Part shown: positions 26,030-35,149 of the stretch, piece by piece | Layout of the letters: every line of letters starts with the position of its first letter | How positions within the stretch are numbered: the stretch's first letter is position 1 | Origin: Myxococcales bacterium | GTDB taxonomy: Bacteria > Myxococcota_A > Polyangia > Polyangiales > Polyangiaceae | NCBI GenBank assembly: GCA_021847645.1 | Contig: JAJZQG010000024.1 | Span: 1 to 54,409 of the forward strand | Direction of reading: 5' to 3' | Length of the DNA stretch: 54,409 nucleotides | The notes under the pieces: generated by a model | The model's input: the letters and a program-made list of their open reading frames with translations, nothing else | Databases searched by the model: none | What the model was told of the DNA's origin: nothing | Position numbers and translations under genes: made by a program

Positions 26030-26848
26030 ATGGCCATCGAAACCGCTTACGCAACCAGCCGCTTCCGCGCTCCAGAGATCGACCACCAGTACGGACCGAA
26101 CGTCCACCTCATCGACGATCCGGTCGCCTGGACGCTGCTCGCCAGGGCGTGCGCGCGGGAAACCGGCATGCCCGAGGTCGGGCGTCTCATTCGAACCCTC
26201 TACGAAGATCTGGCCCGCCGGGTGATCGCCGCCGAGTTCCCCCGGGAAGCGCTGCGCGTGCCCACCCGCATGATCGGCTCCCACCCCGAGGCCGTCGTGC
26301 ATACGGCCGGCATCGCCTGGCGCACCAAGGTGGTCACCGTGGGCATCGCGCGCGCCGGCACCATGCCCTCGCAGGTCGTCTACGAGCTGCTCAACGAGGT
26401 TCTCGACCCGGCGCTCGTGCGGCAAGACCACCTGTTCATGAGCCGAGAGGTCAACGCGCGGGGCGAAGTGATCGGTGCTCGCTGGCACGACGCCAAGATC
26501 GGCCGCGATGTCGACGGTCGCATCGTGATGTTCCCCGATCCGATGGGCGCGACGGGATCATCGATGGCAAGCGCGATGGACCACTACAAGACGCGGCTGG
26601 AGGGCAAGCCGGAGCGGTGCATCGCGATGCACCTGATCGTGACTCCCGAGTACCTGCGACGCATGCGCGACGGCCATCCGGACGCGGTCGTGTACGCGCT
26701 GCGGCTCGACCGGGGGCTGTCGGCGTCGGACGTGTTGGCGACGGTTCCAGGCGCGCGATGGGACGAGGAACGCGGTCTGAACGAGCACCAGTACATCGTG
26801 CCGGGCGCGGGCGGCGTGGGCGAGCTGCTGAACAACGCGTGGGTTTGA
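26030..26848 (+). CDS. Uracil phosphoribosyltransferase-like protein
   Basis: A 272-residue type I PRTase-fold protein most like uracil phosphoribosyltransferase (uracil plus PRPP to UMP). The core VGIARAGTMPSQVVYELL matches the UPRT pattern. The PRPP loop is PDPMGATGSSMASAMDHYK, where most UPRTs read DPMLATGGS. The C-terminal GLNEHQYIVPGAGGVGELLNN resembles the uracil-binding GLNDxGYIVPGLGDAGD of Upp. The protein is about 60 residues longer than E. coli Upp (208) at the N-terminus and middle. The divergence means the base specificity is not certain. It is divergent from the SUKH gene and converges with the second kinase gene, four bases apart. Confidence 0.78.
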   Translation: MAIETAYATSRFRAPEIDHQYGPNVHLIDDPVAWTLLARACARETGMPEVGRLIRTLYEDLARRVIAAEFPREALRVPTRMIGSHPEAVVHTAGIAWRTKVVTVGIARAGTMPSQVVYELLNEVLDPALVRQDHLFMSREVNARGEVIGARWHDAKIGRDVDGRIVMFPDPMGATGSSMASAMDHYKTRLEGKPERCIAMHLIVTPEYLRRMRDGHPDAVVYALRLDRGLSASDVLATVPGARWDEERGLNEHQYIVPGAGGVGELLNNAWV

Positions 26849-26852
26849 CGGG

Positions 26853-29525
26853 CTACGGAGCCCATTCGCGGCTGGCGTTTTCCAACGACTGCACCAGTTC
26901 GATGGCGCCCGAGCGATGCGCGATCTCGATGGCCTCCCGCAAGTAGCGCATGGCGTCGGCCGCTCGCTGACGTTGCCGAGACACTCGCGCAAGCGAGAAC
27001 AGAACCTTGGCCCGATCCTCACCCGTCGGAGCCGCCAGGTCGAGGGCCTCGCGCAGCACGCCGTCCGCATCCGTCACGTCGCCGGCGCGCGCCAACGCGT
27101 CGCCCAGCTTGCGGCTGAAAATCAGCACCGCTCGCATCGGGTCGTCGAGCTCGCCGCGGAAGATCTCGCGACGCGCCAGCTCCAGACCGCGACGAAACGC
27201 CAGCACACCGCCGTCGATGTCGTCGCGCGCGAGGGCGCCATCGCCGATCTGGTCGAGCAGGATGAGGGCCTCGAAGGCATCCTGCGAGCCGAGCGCGTGC
27301 TTGGCGCGGGCCTCCAACGGCAAGGCCAGCGCCGCCGTGAGCCGTCCCGCGGCTGCGTGCAGCTCGCGACGAACCCCAGCCGGAGTCGTGCCCTCGACAA
27401 TCTCGCGGATCAACGGGTGCGCCAGCCGGAAGCCCACGTCGTTTCCCGTCACCAGCGCGGCATCACTCAAGGTCCTGAGGTTGGCCTCGACCTCGCAATC
27501 GGCTCCGACGAGCGACTCGATGCTGCGCGGTGTCAGCTCACAGCCGACCAGCGCCAGCGCTTGGAGTACGCGACGCGTGCCGGCGTTGAGACGGGCGATG
27601 CGCAGGGCGAGCAGGTCGGGCAGGCTCGGCGGCGGCGCAGTGCCGCCTTCCTGGGCAAAGCGGATGAGCTGCTCGACGTACATCGGCGGTACACCGCGAT
27701 CGCTCATCGCGCGAAACGTCGGCCCACTCGTCGGTCCCTGGATCAACGTCGCGGCCGTCTCGGGAGTGAGGCCCTGCAAGATCCGCGAGGGAACGTTGCC
27801 CGGCCAGTGCGCGTCGAACCCCGGCAGGTGCGCCGTGATCATCAAGACGGGAAGGTTGGGCAAGTCCCCCACCACGTCGGCAAACGCATTGCGGCTGGCC
27901 CCGTCCAGGCGGTGCAGATCATCGATGGACACGACGATGCGCTTGCCCGCAACCCTGGCAGCCGCTCTGCCCAGCGCCCAGCGCAGCAAGGCCGCGGCGC
28001 GCCTTCGCGCTTCCCCTTGCACCACGCTGGAGGCCAGTACGGGCGCCCCGAACACCTGCTCGAGGTTGCGAGCCGTCTCCCCTTGCACCGACCCCCAATC
28101 CCCCGGAGCCCTCTGAGCGAGCTGACGGACCGCCGACCGTAGCGAGTAGTACGCCGCTTCGGCCCACCACGGATCCGGACCGACCTCCACCACCATGTCG
28201 CCGTCGGCGCGAACGAGTCCCAGGAACTCGGTCAACAGCCGCGTCTTGCCCATCCCGGGGGCCGCGACCAGCTTGGCCGATTGAGGCCCGGCGGAGGTGT
28301 CCGCGAGACGATCGAGCAACCACGCGACGTCGTCGTCGCGCGCGACCAAGGGCAAAGTGCCCTCCGCCGACAGGAAGCGACGTGTCGTGGGCAGCGCGCT
28401 GTCGGGCGCGTTCGTGGGCTGCGGAATCGACGGCGCCGGCTTGGAGGTACCGACGCGTGCCCCGCACTCGCCGCAGAAACGCTGACCGTGAGGCACCTCA
28501 GTTCCGCACTGCGCACAGCGCACGACGGCGTCGTCGGACGACGCTCGGGAGGGGCGCAGGGACGCCGCATCGAGCTGAGCCTTGACTGCGGACAGGGCCG
28601 CGCTGAAAGCGTCGGCGTCCTGGTAGCGGTCGTTGGCGTTCTTGGCGAGAGCTTTGAGGGTGACCGCAGCCAGGGACGCCGGCACAGCGCGCTCGGGGGC
28701 GACGGTGCGCGGGTCCGGGGCCGGCACGGTGAGGTGCATGAGCACCACCTGCGTGGGCGAATCGGCCTCGAACGGCAGCCGTCCCGTGAGCAGCTGGAAC
28801 AGGATCACGCCAACGGCGTACAGGTCGCTCCTGGCGTCGAGCGGATCGCCGCGGCCCTGCTCGGGAGACATGTAGTCGGGCGTGCCGCAGACGATGCCGG
28901 TCGCCGTGATGTTGGGACGGCCCGAGTCGGTCAAGAGCTTGGCGAGACCGAAGTCGACGACCTTCACGAAATCGCCGCCCGATCGCATCGGCTCGATCAC
29001 GATGTTCTCGGGCTTGAGATCGCGATGGATGATGCCAAGGTGATGAGCCTCGGACAGCGCCGCCAGCACCTGGCGCAGGATCTCGGCGATCCGCCCGAAC
29101 GACAGAGCACCGTCTTCGTAGACCACGCGCGCGACGTCGCGGCCGCGCAAGTACTCCATCACCAGGTACAACAGGCCCGTGTCGGTCTTGCCGAAGTCGA
29201 TGATCGACACCGAGTTGGGATGGTTCAGCAAGCTCGCCGTGCGAGCCTCGGTGATGAAGCGGGCAGCTGCACTCTCATCTCCCAACAACGACGGGTGGAT
29301 GATCTTGACCGCGACGGTTCGGCCCAGCGCCGTCTGCTCTGCCCGATACACGCGGCCCATGCCCCCCACCCCGATGAGCTCGATGATGACGTAGCCCCCT
29401 GGCAGGGATGTTCCGATCAGCGGGTCTTCCTCGTTCTTGGTGACGGCGCTGATCGGGAATCCGCATGTCGGGCAGAACCGATGCGACGAATCGCAGGTCT
29501 GGGAACATTGCGGACAAGTGCGCAT
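26853..29525 (-). CDS. Ser/Thr kinase fused to AAA ATPase and TPR region
   Basis: An 890-residue soluble kinase-ATPase fusion. A zinc ribbon (CPQC ... CPTC) starts the protein. The kinase domain spans about 43-310, with GVGGMGRVYRAEQ, K74 in [14 protein letters not shown] (Asp169) and DFG (Asp191). A second zinc ribbon, C337, C340, C351, C354, follows. Then comes an AAA_16-type ATPase with Walker A AAPGMGKT (421-428) and Walker B RIVVSIDD (530-537). The last 200 residues are Ala/Leu-rich helices with a TPR-like pattern. The layout resembles PknK-type regulators, in which the ATPase and repeats sense partners. No membrane helix is present. It shares the zinc ribbon and DPLIG linker with the first kinase of the window. 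Confidence 0.93.
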   Translation of the reverse strand: MRTCPQCSQTCDSSHRFCPTCGFPISAVTKNEEDPLIGTSLPGGYVIIELIGVGGMGRVYRAEQTALGRTVAVKIIHPSLLGDESAAARFITEARTASLLNHPNSVSIIDFGKTDTGLLYLVMEYLRGRDVARVVYEDGALSFGRIAEILRQVLAALSEAHHLGIIHRDLKPENIVIEPMRSGGDFVKVVDFGLAKLLTDSGRPNITATGIVCGTPDYMSPEQGRGDPLDARSDLYAVGVILFQLLTGRLPFEADSPTQVVLMHLTVPAPDPRTVAPERAVPASLAAVTLKALAKNANDRYQDADAFSAALSAVKAQLDAASLRPSRASSDDAVVRCAQCGTEVPHGQRFCGECGARVGTSKPAPSIPQPTNAPDSALPTTRRFLSAEGTLPLVARDDDVAWLLDRLADTSAGPQSAKLVAAPGMGKTRLLTEFLGLVRADGDMVVEVGPDPWWAEAAYYSLRSAVRQLAQRAPGDWGSVQGETARNLEQVFGAPVLASSVVQGEARRRAAALLRWALGRAAARVAGKRIVVSIDDLHRLDGASRNAFADVVGDLPNLPVLMITAHLPGFDAHWPGNVPSRILQGLTPETAATLIQGPTSGPTFRAMSDRGVPPMYVEQLIRFAQEGGTAPPPSLPDLLALRIARLNAGTRRVLQALALVGCELTPRSIESLVGADCEVEANLRTLSDAALVTGNDVGFRLAHPLIREIVEGTTPAGVRRELHAAAGRLTAALALPLEARAKHALGSQDAFEALILLDQIGDGALARDDIDGGVLAFRRGLELARREIFRGELDDPMRAVLIFSRKLGDALARAGDVTDADGVLREALDLAAPTGEDRAKVLFSLARVSRQRQRAADAMRYLREAIEIAHRSGAIELVQSLENASREWAP

Positions 29526-29672
29526 TTCGAAGAATGGACGCTACCACGAACTCGGGGGAGGTGGTTGGGTTCTCGAACGCGGGGGGCAGCAGGCGCGCCG
29601 CGCCCAGGGCTTCGGCCCCTGGATTGCAAGGAATGACGCATTCTGCGCCGTCTTGGGCTACGCTAGCTCCGA

Positions 29673-31019
29673 ATGGAACCCACTCGACTGCGTCTGGGAG
29701 AACTGCTGGTCGACGCCCGGATCATCACCCCCGAGCAGCTCGCGGAAGTGCTCGAGGTCCAGAAAGAGGACGGGCGCCGACTGGGGATTCTGTTGGTCGA
29801 ACGTGGCCTGGTCAATGAGACCCAACTCACCCAGATCCTGTCCCAGCAGCTGTCCGTGCCGTGGGTTTCGCTGTACCACGTCGACTTCTCGAAGCGCCTG
29901 CTGAGCATGGTGCCCCGTGACGTCGCATCCAAGTACTGCCTGGTGCCCATCTACGTGCGGCATGTGCGCGGCCAGGGCGACACGCTGTACGTGGCCATGT
30001 ACGATCCGACCAATGTCGAAGCGCTCCGCATCTGCGCCGCGTGGTCCGGTCTTCCCACCCGCGCCATGATCGCGTCGCCCTCGGACATCCGCAACGCCAT
30101 CGACGTGTACTACGGCCCCGCGCCCGAAGGGGAATCCGCGGAGCAGCAGCCCCCCGAAGCCGAGCAAGCCCCCGCCGCCCAAGCGCCGCAACCACCCGAA
30201 CAGCCACAATCCCTCGCGCCCTCGCCTGTCTCGCAGCCCGAACCCGCGTACGAGCCCTCCGCCGCCGTCCCGCCGGACCAGGTTTCCGCCCAGGAGCCTG
30301 CCGCGCCTGCCGACCAGGTCATGCCCACCGAGCCCGAGCAGCCTGCCGCGCGAATCGAAGAGCCGCTCGCCGAAGCGCCGCAGCCTGCGTCCGTCGAGGC
30401 GCCTGCCGGCCAATTCGAACAGGCCGAGGAGCCGCCGCCCGCCGAGCCCGCGGTTCCCGAGCCTGAGCCCGGCGAACGAGATCGCAGGTACGACGACTCG
30501 GTGAGCATCGAGGTGGGCAACGAGGTTGCGCTCGAAGAACTCTTGCGCAAGCGCACCGCGCCGGAGCCTGTCGCCGCGGCGCCTGAGCAGCCTTCGGACG
30601 CGCCGCGCACCAAGTCGGGCAAGATGCTCGCGCTCACCCTGCTCGACGGCACCACGCTTGCGCTGCCGGTGAGCCCACAAGCCAAGAAGCTGCGCCGGGA
30701 GTCTTTGATCAAGGCGCTCCGATCGCCCGAAGGCGAGGTGGCGCCCGCGCAGCCTCCCGCTCGACCCGCCGCGCAGCCGCCCCCGGCCGCGCAACCATCG
30801 ACTCGCCCGCCTCCGCAGGAACTGCCACCATCGGTTGCCGGCCTGACCGGCCGGGACGTGGTCGCTGCCCTTCGAGCTGCGGCCCATGGGGTGGATCCCG
30901 GCGATATCCTGGGCAGCAGCGCGCGGTGGGAGTCCGTGGTGGCGGCCGTGCTGTCGCTGATGCTGCGCAAGGGCATCATCACCGACGAAGAGCTCGCCGA
31001 AGAGCTGAAGAAGATTTGA
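29673..31019 (+). CDS. GspE/PilB N-terminal-domain protein without ATPase
   Basis: A 448-residue protein. Residues 1-150 are a GspE/PilB/MshE N-terminal (MshEN) domain: LGELLVDARIITPEQLAEVL, then GRRLGILLVERGLVNETQL, YCLVPIYVRHVRGQGDTLYV and AMYDPTN. In PilB-like proteins this is followed by the secretion ATPase. Here the ATPase is replaced by about 140 residues rich in Pro/Ala/Glu, then a short beta-containing piece ALTLLDGTTLALPVS and a C-terminal helical region LTGRDVVAALRAAAHG ending in LMLRKGIITDEELAEELKKI. MshEN domains of other proteins bind c-di-GMP. Whether this one does is not tested, but the diguanylate cyclase in the window makes it plausible. The two ends have similar 'LxRGLI/ITxxEL' helices. 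Confidence 0.82.
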   Translation: MEPTRLRLGELLVDARIITPEQLAEVLEVQKEDGRRLGILLVERGLVNETQLTQILSQQLSVPWVSLYHVDFSKRLLSMVPRDVASKYCLVPIYVRHVRGQGDTLYVAMYDPTNVEALRICAAWSGLPTRAMIASPSDIRNAIDVYYGPAPEGESAEQQPPEAEQAPAAQAPQPPEQPQSLAPSPVSQPEPAYEPSAAVPPDQVSAQEPAAPADQVMPTEPEQPAARIEEPLAEAPQPASVEAPAGQFEQAEEPPPAEPAVPEPEPGERDRRYDDSVSIEVGNEVALEELLRKRTAPEPVAAAPEQPSDAPRTKSGKMLALTLLDGTTLALPVSPQAKKLRRESLIKALRSPEGEVAPAQPPARPAAQPPPAAQPSTRPPPQELPPSVAGLTGRDVVAALRAAAHGVDPGDILGSSARWESVVAAVLSLMLRKGIITDEELAEELKKI

Positions 31020-31073
31020 CGGGAGAGCGCGACGGCGGAGGTGGGTCGGGCTGACCTGCCCGGCACGCGCTGG

Positions 31074-31406
31074 CTACTTGTAGGAGAAGAGCTTCGCGAG
31101 CTTCATCGCGAGCATCTGGTTGCCCTGCACCTTGAGCTTGCCCTGGAAGAACAGCTGCATGCCGGCGGTCTGGGGATTCTCGTGCAGCAGCTGGAAGTCG
31201 TCGGCCGACACTTCCATCGTCACGTCTGCCCCGCCCGGATTGCCCGCCGTACACGACGGACCCGAACTGCTGACGTCGATGAACCACTGGCCAGCACCGG
31301 TGATGTTGAGCTGGAACTTGGCATTGATCGTCTTCGCGTCATCGGCGTTGCGCTGCAGCGCGCCAGGGAGTTCGTCGTTGAAGAGCTTGATGATGTCGAC
31401 TGCCAT
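31074..31406 (-). CDS. SCP2 sterol-binding domain protein
   Basis: A 110-residue single-domain SCP2 (sterol carrier protein 2) fold. The markers are NAKFQLNITGAGQWFIDV, ADVTMEVSADDFQLL and the C-terminal LFFQGKLKVQGNQMLAMKLAKLF. SCP2 domains bind lipids, acyl-CoAs or sterols in a hydrophobic pocket; it is a likely cytoplasmic lipid carrier. Start chosen at ATG 31406, since AAGGAGG lies seven bases upstream; the frame extends further but without support. It is convergent with the MshEN-domain gene, and the 54-base gap contains a weak CGGGC/GCCCG hairpin. Confidence 0.9.
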   Translation of the reverse strand: MAVDIIKLFNDELPGALQRNADDAKTINAKFQLNITGAGQWFIDVSSSGPSCTAGNPGGADVTMEVSADDFQLLHENPQTAGMQLFFQGKLKVQGNQMLAMKLAKLFSYK

Positions 31407-31575
31407 CGGCGGGCCTCCTTGCGTGGTCCTTTGGGTTGAACCGAAATGCACGAGCGTGGGCGTTGATTGAACGGCGATTCAGTCGAACACAGTTAGCCGC
31501 GAGCTCGTGCGTGCGTCAAGCACCACGGCGCACCGCGGCGCGAAAGGGCAGCTCCCGGTTGCGGCCGTGCACCTG

Positions 31576-32634
31576 TCAGGGCGCGGAAGCGTCGCCCGGG
31601 ACCGACGAGCGATTGACACGTTGAGCGCGATCCAGGGCCCTTCGCAGAGGCAGCATGAACAGACGATCGATCGCGAGTCGCCGATCGTGCGCCGGCGGGG
31701 GCCCCAGCGGCATGTCGGATAAGCGCGCGTCACGCAGCAGGAAGCTGTCGGCGTCGGCCAACCGGCTCTGCTCGGCATCATGGATCGACACCCGCACGTC
31801 CGCCCCTACGAGGCTGACGAACACCACTTCGTCCTTGCCTTGGCGGATGGAGGTCGCTTGAAACGCGGCGCCCAGGCCGCGCGCGGCCTCGTGAAACACC
31901 CAACCGCGCCACTCGAACGGCTGGTCCAGCTGGAACGCCATGCCACGGGCGCGAAGTCGATCTCCCGTCCACACGATCTGCCCGCCCGCGGAATCCGACA
32001 GGAAACACCGATCGAGGGACAGCGTGTCCATGCCCACCAGCGCGTCGAGCAACCGAAGCCACGAGCTGTCCGAAAGTACCACGACGGTTCCGTCCGGAAG
32101 AACGGTCGACATCACCAGGTCGTCGCCCGACGCGGTGACCGAATGCGGCAGCAGATCGAGGATCCGGCGACGGTCCGGGCCGGAGGGCGAGACATCCGCA
32201 CCGACGCACAAGATGTTTCCCGGCGCGGTGATGGCGAGCACGACCTTGTCGCGCGCCGCGGAGGCCAGGATGGTCACGCCAAAGGTTGGCCGCAGGGGCA
32301 ACAGGCGTTGCAGGCGGTTTGTGCTGCGCGCAATCGATAGCCCGAGGTCGTCGACAATGAGGTTCGGGCCGGGGCGGTCGTTGGGGGCGTGGGCTCGGCT
32401 GCGCAGGAAACGCGCCAGCAACCCAGCCGCACCGAGCGCCACCACGAACACGCTGGCGCGCACGAGCAGGCTCGCCGGTCCGAGTACGACCAGGATGACC
32501 AAGCACGCGACGATCATCGACACGGCCAGCACGAGGCTGATGTCGCGGGAGGCAGTCGCGGCGCGGGTTCGTTCGCGCCCCGCGGTGCGGAGCGTGAGCC
32601 GCAACGGTCCGCCCTTGCCGTCAGCGTCTCGCAT
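31576..32634 (-). CDS. Membrane protein of unknown function
   Basis: A 352-residue protein. Residues about 33-75 form two membrane helices (SLVLAVSMIVACLVILVVLG and LVRASVFVVALGAAGLLARF); the rest, about 270 residues, is a predicted soluble domain with repeated beta-strand patterns such as TFGVTILASAARDKVVLAI and DLVMSTVLPDGTVVVLSDS. The orientation suggests that the large C-terminal part is cytoplasmic, after a basic N-terminus. I do not recognise a family or catalytic motif. The ATG at 32634 is divergent from the lipoprotein gene at 32920; 285 bases separate them. Confidence 0.78.
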   Translation of the reverse strand: MRDADGKGGPLRLTLRTAGRERTRAATASRDISLVLAVSMIVACLVILVVLGPASLLVRASVFVVALGAAGLLARFLRSRAHAPNDRPGPNLIVDDLGLSIARSTNRLQRLLPLRPTFGVTILASAARDKVVLAITAPGNILCVGADVSPSGPDRRRILDLLPHSVTASGDDLVMSTVLPDGTVVVLSDSSWLRLLDALVGMDTLSLDRCFLSDSAGGQIVWTGDRLRARGMAFQLDQPFEWRGWVFHEAARGLGAAFQATSIRQGKDEVVFVSLVGADVRVSIHDAEQSRLADADSFLLRDARLSDMPLGPPPAHDRRLAIDRLFMLPLRRALDRAQRVNRSSVPGDASAP

Positions 32635-32772
32635 GGCCGTGCTCGTTCGCTCTCATTCTTCTCTTAGTCTAGCGCACGAGGACTTTCGTCTAGCCCCCTG
32701 CCCACAAGATCTCGCCGGAAGACCTCGCGGCTCGCCCGTTTCGGCACGGCCGCTTCGCGCTTGCCTGGATCG

Positions 32773-32795
32773 GGCCGCCAGCCCGGGTGGCGGCC
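32773..32795. repeat. Inverted repeat in divergent intergenic region
   Basis: GGCCGCCA (32773-32780) pairs perfectly with TGGCGGCC (32788-32795) around the loop GCCCGGG. It lies between the divergent genes at 31576-32634 and 32920-33540, so it could be an operator or an RNA hairpin. No T-run follows on either strand. Confidence 0.3.
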
Positions 32796-32846
32796 GGCCC
32801 GGGAACCTCGACCGGCGCTACGGAGCACGACCGCTGGGCGCGGGGA

Positions 32847-32876
32847 TTGGACGGCAGGACGGTCTCCGTCTATGGT
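32847..32876 (+). promoter_or_regulatory. Possible sigma-70 promoter of lipoprotein gene
   Basis: TTGGAC (32847-32852) and TATGGT (32871-32876) are spaced 18 bases apart, with an expected start of transcription about 35 bases before the ATG at 32920. GGGGTCACCCC (32877-32887), a short palindrome, follows the -10 element and could be an operator. The evidence is only the match to consensus and position. Confidence 0.35.
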
Positions 32877-32919
32877 GGGGTCACCCCGACGGTTCGGGCC
32901 AGGAGCTTGGAGGTGAGGC

Positions 32920-33540
32920 ATGCGCATCACGCGTCCCATTCGTACGTTGCTTGTGTTGACGGTGGTGGCCGGCGTCGCGGCGGGCTGCGGCGGGTCGACG
33001 CAAGAGACTCCCGCTCCGGGCGGAGGGGCCATCGTGGACTCGGCACCTCCGGACGCAGAACCCGAGGCCGCGATCGAAGCTGGCCCGGATGCGGAGCCCG
33101 ACGTCGCGCAACAGGACGCGCCGATCGACCAGTCGGTCGAGGACACGTCGGCTGTGGACGCGGACTTCCAGGAAGGGAGCCTGTTCGACCTGACGATGCC
33201 GGACGTGGCGCTCAACGATTCGGGAGCCACGGCGCAGACTTGCTACGACTGCGCCGCGGCGCAGTGCTCGAGCGACATGGCCAAGTGCGATCAGGATGTC
33301 CAATGCCACACCCTGGTGTTGTGCCTGTTCACGCAAGGATGCATCGACGGCAGCGGCATGGGCGGGTTGAATCTGCAATGCGCACAGGGCTGCTTGACCG
33401 CGTCCGGGATAGGGTTCGACCTCAACAACCCGGCCGTGCAGATCGCGCTAAAAGTGGCATCGTGCGTGAACAGCTCATGCCAGGCCGAGTGCGCCCTGCC
33501 GGACGGTGGCGTGATTCCGCCGATGGACGGCGGACCCTGA
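32920..33540 (+). CDS. Cys-rich lipoprotein
   Basis: A 206-residue predicted lipoprotein. The signal LLVLTVVAGVAAGC gives lipid attachment at Cys23. A Pro/Asp/Ala/Glu-rich spacer runs to about residue 100, then a Cys-rich module with repeated Cys pairs (CYDCAAAQCSSDMAKCDQD, CHTLVLCLFTQGC, CAQGC, CVNSSCQAEC), likely several disulfides outside the cytoplasm. This module is of a type common in myxobacterial lipoproteins and has no known role. GGAGGTGAGG just before the ATG at 32920 is a strong ribosome binding site. Its stop lies six bases from the convergent biotin carboxylase gene's stop. Confidence 0.85.
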   Translation: MRITRPIRTLLVLTVVAGVAAGCGGSTQETPAPGGGAIVDSAPPDAEPEAAIEAGPDAEPDVAQQDAPIDQSVEDTSAVDADFQEGSLFDLTMPDVALNDSGATAQTCYDCAAAQCSSDMAKCDQDVQCHTLVLCLFTQGCIDGSGMGGLNLQCAQGCLTASGIGFDLNNPAVQIALKVASCVNSSCQAECALPDGGVIPPMDGGP

Positions 33541-33546
33541 GGTGCG

Positions 33547-35061
33547 CTAGCAACTGATGTTGCGGCGGGCGCGGTGGGCCGCGACCCAAGGGGAGAGCTT
33601 CGCGGCTTCCTCGCAACCTTCTCGCGCGACTCGTCCTTCGGAGCGCTCGAGCCCGGCTGCGGCCAGGGCGATGGCGATGGCAAAGTCGTCGCGGTCGTCC
33701 TGGGCGATATCCGCGTAGCCGAGTAGCTGCGCCTTGTGTCGATCGATGAAGCCGGTGTCGTAGTGGCCCTCGCCGAATTCCGGGTGGGCCATGAGCTTGT
33801 CGTGGAACGCCAAGTTGGTGCGGATGCCGGTGACCACGTACTCGCTCAGGGCGCGGCGCATGCGCGCGACGGCCTGGGCGCGGGTGGGTGCCCAGACCGA
33901 GAGCTTGGAGATGAGAGGGTCATAGAAGCTGGAGACGGTGCAGCCGGGATAGGCGCCGCTGTCGTCGCGCACGCCCGGGCCGCCGGGCACGCGCATGTGG
34001 ACGATCTTGCCGGGGCTGGGCAGGAAGTTGTTGGACGGGTCCTCGGCATAGACGCGGCATTCGATGGCAGCGCCGCGGCGCACGATGTCGTGCTGGGCGA
34101 ACGGGAGCGGCTCGCCGGCGGCCACGCGGATCATCTCGCGCACGAGGTCGACGCCGGTGACCCACTCGGTGATGGGGTGCTCGACCTGCAGGCGGGTGTT
34201 CATCTCGAGGAAGTAGAAGGTCTTGTCGGGCGCGAGGAGGAACTCGAAGGTGCCTGCGGAGAAGTAGCCGACGGCCTTGGCGCCCTTGACCGCGATCTCG
34301 CCCATGCGTGCGGCGATCTCGGGGGGAAGTACGGGGCACGGCGTCTCTTCGACGACTTTCTGGTGACGTCGCTGGATGGAGCAGTCGCGCTCGAACAGGT
34401 GCACCACGTTGCCGTGCTGATCGCCCAGCACCTGGATCTCGACGTGGCGTGGCTGGACGATGGCCTTCTCGAGGTAGACGGTGTCGTCGCCGAAGGCCTT
34501 CTTGGACTCGCTTCGGGCGCGGTCCCAGGCAGCGGGCAGATCGTCGGGCTTGTGCACGAGTCGCATGCCCTTGCCGCCGCCGCCGGCGGAGGCCTTGATC
34601 ATGACCGGGTAGCCGAGCTCCTTGGCGCGGCTCAAGGCCTCGTTCACGTCGCTGCACGTCGCGCCGGGCACGATGGGCACGCCGGCCTTGGTCATCAGGT
34701 CGCGCGCAGCGGTCTTCGATCCCATGGCGTGGATGGCCGAGGCGGGCGGACCGATGAACACGATGCCGGCGTCGGCGCACGCCTGCGCGAACGCGGCGTT
34801 CTCCGACAGGAAGCCATAGCCCGGATGCACGGCCTGGGCGCCAGTCTTCCTGGCGGCGTCCAGCACGCGATCGATGCGCAGGTAGCTGGCTGCGGCAGGC
34901 GCCTCGCCGATCGCGACCGCTTCGTCGGCCATGCGCACGTGCAGCGCGGCGCGGTCGACGTCGGAGTAGATGGCGACGGAGCGGATCCCCATTTCGCGCA
35001 GCGTGCGGATGACACGGCAGGCGATTTCGCCACGGTTGGCGACGAGAACCTTGGTGAACAT
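33547..35061 (-). CDS. accC: Biotin carboxylase subunit of acyl-CoA carboxylase
   Basis: ATP-dependent carboxylation of biotin, the first half-reaction of acetyl-CoA or propionyl-CoA carboxylase. The 504-residue ATP-grasp protein opens VLVANRGEIACRVIRTLREM. It has the Gly-rich ATP loop KASAGGGGKGMRLV, FLEMNTRLQVEHPITEWVTG with the catalytic Arg and Glu, and RGAAIECRVYAEDPSNNFLP. It is about 55 residues longer at the C-terminus than E. coli AccC (449), as in many propionyl-CoA carboxylase alpha subunits without their BCCP part. No biotin carrier or carboxyltransferase gene is adjacent. The start is ATG 35061; the frame extends upstream into the xseA region without support. The symbol is by family; the acyl-CoA substrate is not determined. 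Confidence 0.9.
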   Translation of the reverse strand: MFTKVLVANRGEIACRVIRTLREMGIRSVAIYSDVDRAALHVRMADEAVAIGEAPAAASYLRIDRVLDAARKTGAQAVHPGYGFLSENAAFAQACADAGIVFIGPPASAIHAMGSKTAARDLMTKAGVPIVPGATCSDVNEALSRAKELGYPVMIKASAGGGGKGMRLVHKPDDLPAAWDRARSESKKAFGDDTVYLEKAIVQPRHVEIQVLGDQHGNVVHLFERDCSIQRRHQKVVEETPCPVLPPEIAARMGEIAVKGAKAVGYFSAGTFEFLLAPDKTFYFLEMNTRLQVEHPITEWVTGVDLVREMIRVAAGEPLPFAQHDIVRRGAAIECRVYAEDPSNNFLPSPGKIVHMRVPGGPGVRDDSGAYPGCTVSSFYDPLISKLSVWAPTRAQAVARMRRALSEYVVTGIRTNLAFHDKLMAHPEFGEGHYDTGFIDRHKAQLLGYADIAQDDRDDFAIAIALAAAGLERSEGRVAREGCEEAAKLSPWVAAHRARRNISC

Positions 35062-35149
35062 GAGCGGGCTTGTAGCGCGACTCGCTTGCGCTGGAAACAG
35101 GGCCGTGCGTTGGGTATGGTCGCGGCATGCACCAGCATGCGAGGGGGCC

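Noticed and set aside
26850..26863. GGGCT-ACGG-AGCCC hairpin between the UPRT-like gene and the second kinase
   Set aside because: Only five pairs, no T-run, and it overlaps the kinase stop; too weak to call a terminator.
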